From positions 1-6,310 of the forward strand of contig RFNE01000326.1 of assembly GCA_009927375.1 (NCBI GenBank): DNA of 6,310 nt, written 5' to 3'. Source of the stretch: Actinomycetota bacterium. Its GTDB lineage: Bacteria; Actinomycetota; Acidimicrobiia; Acidimicrobiales; Ilumatobacteraceae. Both the position numbers and the translations under genes were made by a program. Shown here piece after piece: positions 6,255 through 6,310 of this stretch. The notes beneath the pieces are model-generated. The model was not told where the DNA came from. It ran no database searches and worked only from the letters and a program-made list of their open reading frames with translations. Each line of letters begins with the position of its first letter. Positions within the stretch are counted from its first letter, which is position 1.

Positions 6255-6310
6255 AACCAAAACCACCGCTGATAGATTTCAAGGGCTCTCTCAACCGAGT
6301 TTTCGTCCGA
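6251..6310 (+). CDS. Start of a probable third gene in the clpS operon (partial)
   Basis: A GTG at 6251 overlaps the DUF2017 stop as GTGA, the same junction seen between clpS and DUF2017, and the frame stays open for 20 codons to the window edge (starting Met-Lys-Pro-Lys-Pro-Pro-Leu-Ile-Asp-Phe). CGGGG lies just before it, too close to be a classic ribosome binding site. The fragment is too short to identify. The call rests on the overlap pattern and could be chance. Confidence 0.4.
   Translation, partial: MKPKPPLIDFKGSLNRVFVR

Noticed and set aside
1..6310. CRISPR arrays, tRNA or rRNA genes, insertion sequences
   Set aside because: No direct repeat array, cloverleaf, transposase or terminal inverted repeats were seen on either strand.

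Overview
The window looks like chromosomal DNA from an actinobacterium, most likely of the Acidimicrobiia/Ilumatobacter kind. The evidence is a moderately high GC content, an actinobacterial-type ClpS directly followed by a DUF2017 protein, a subunit II of cytochrome c oxidase carrying a fused cytochrome c domain, and a protein whose N-terminus resembles the actinobacterial oxidase subunit IV (CtaF). The taxonomic call is an inference from gene content; no rRNA gene is present.

Layout: two divergent operons leave an intergenic region at about 5347-5430. Leftward (minus strand) runs a terminal-oxidase operon in this order: ctaB (heme O synthase, 5346-4411), a heme-copper oxidase subunit I-like gene (4351-2757, broken by one apparent frameshift near 3896), a subunit III-like gene (2760-2146), a seven-helix subunit IV-like protein with an extracytoplasmic beta domain (2139-1027), and ctaC (subunit II with a CuA site and cytochrome c, from 1030 and running off the left edge). 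Rightward (plus strand) run clpS (5431-5742), a DUF2017 protein (5739-6254) and the first 20 codons of a probable third gene (from 6251). Most junctions are 4-nt ATGA/GTGA overlaps or very short gaps, so both groups look like tightly coupled operons.

The main surprise is that the subunit I-like protein keeps the COX1 fold signature (DHKRIG, PGMT, GHP, HTLEW...SP) and nearly full length (about 531 residues after correcting the frameshift), yet lacks almost every cofactor ligand. The heme a histidine of helix II is Arg, the CuB His-His pair is absent, the His-x-His pair of helix X is absent, and the tyrosine cross-linked to a CuB histidine is Phe. The subunit III-like partner has also lost its conserved His and Asp residues. 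In contrast, subunit II has complete CuA and heme c motifs and CtaB has its catalytic Asp-rich motifs. I infer that this operon encodes a normal caa3-type oxidase, whose catalytic subunit I would lie beyond the left edge or elsewhere, plus a cofactor-less 'pseudo-oxidase' I/III pair of unknown role.

The plus-strand operon is unrelated in function: ClpS is the N-degron adaptor of the ClpAP/ClpCP protease, and DUF2017 is its usual uncharacterised actinobacterial neighbour.
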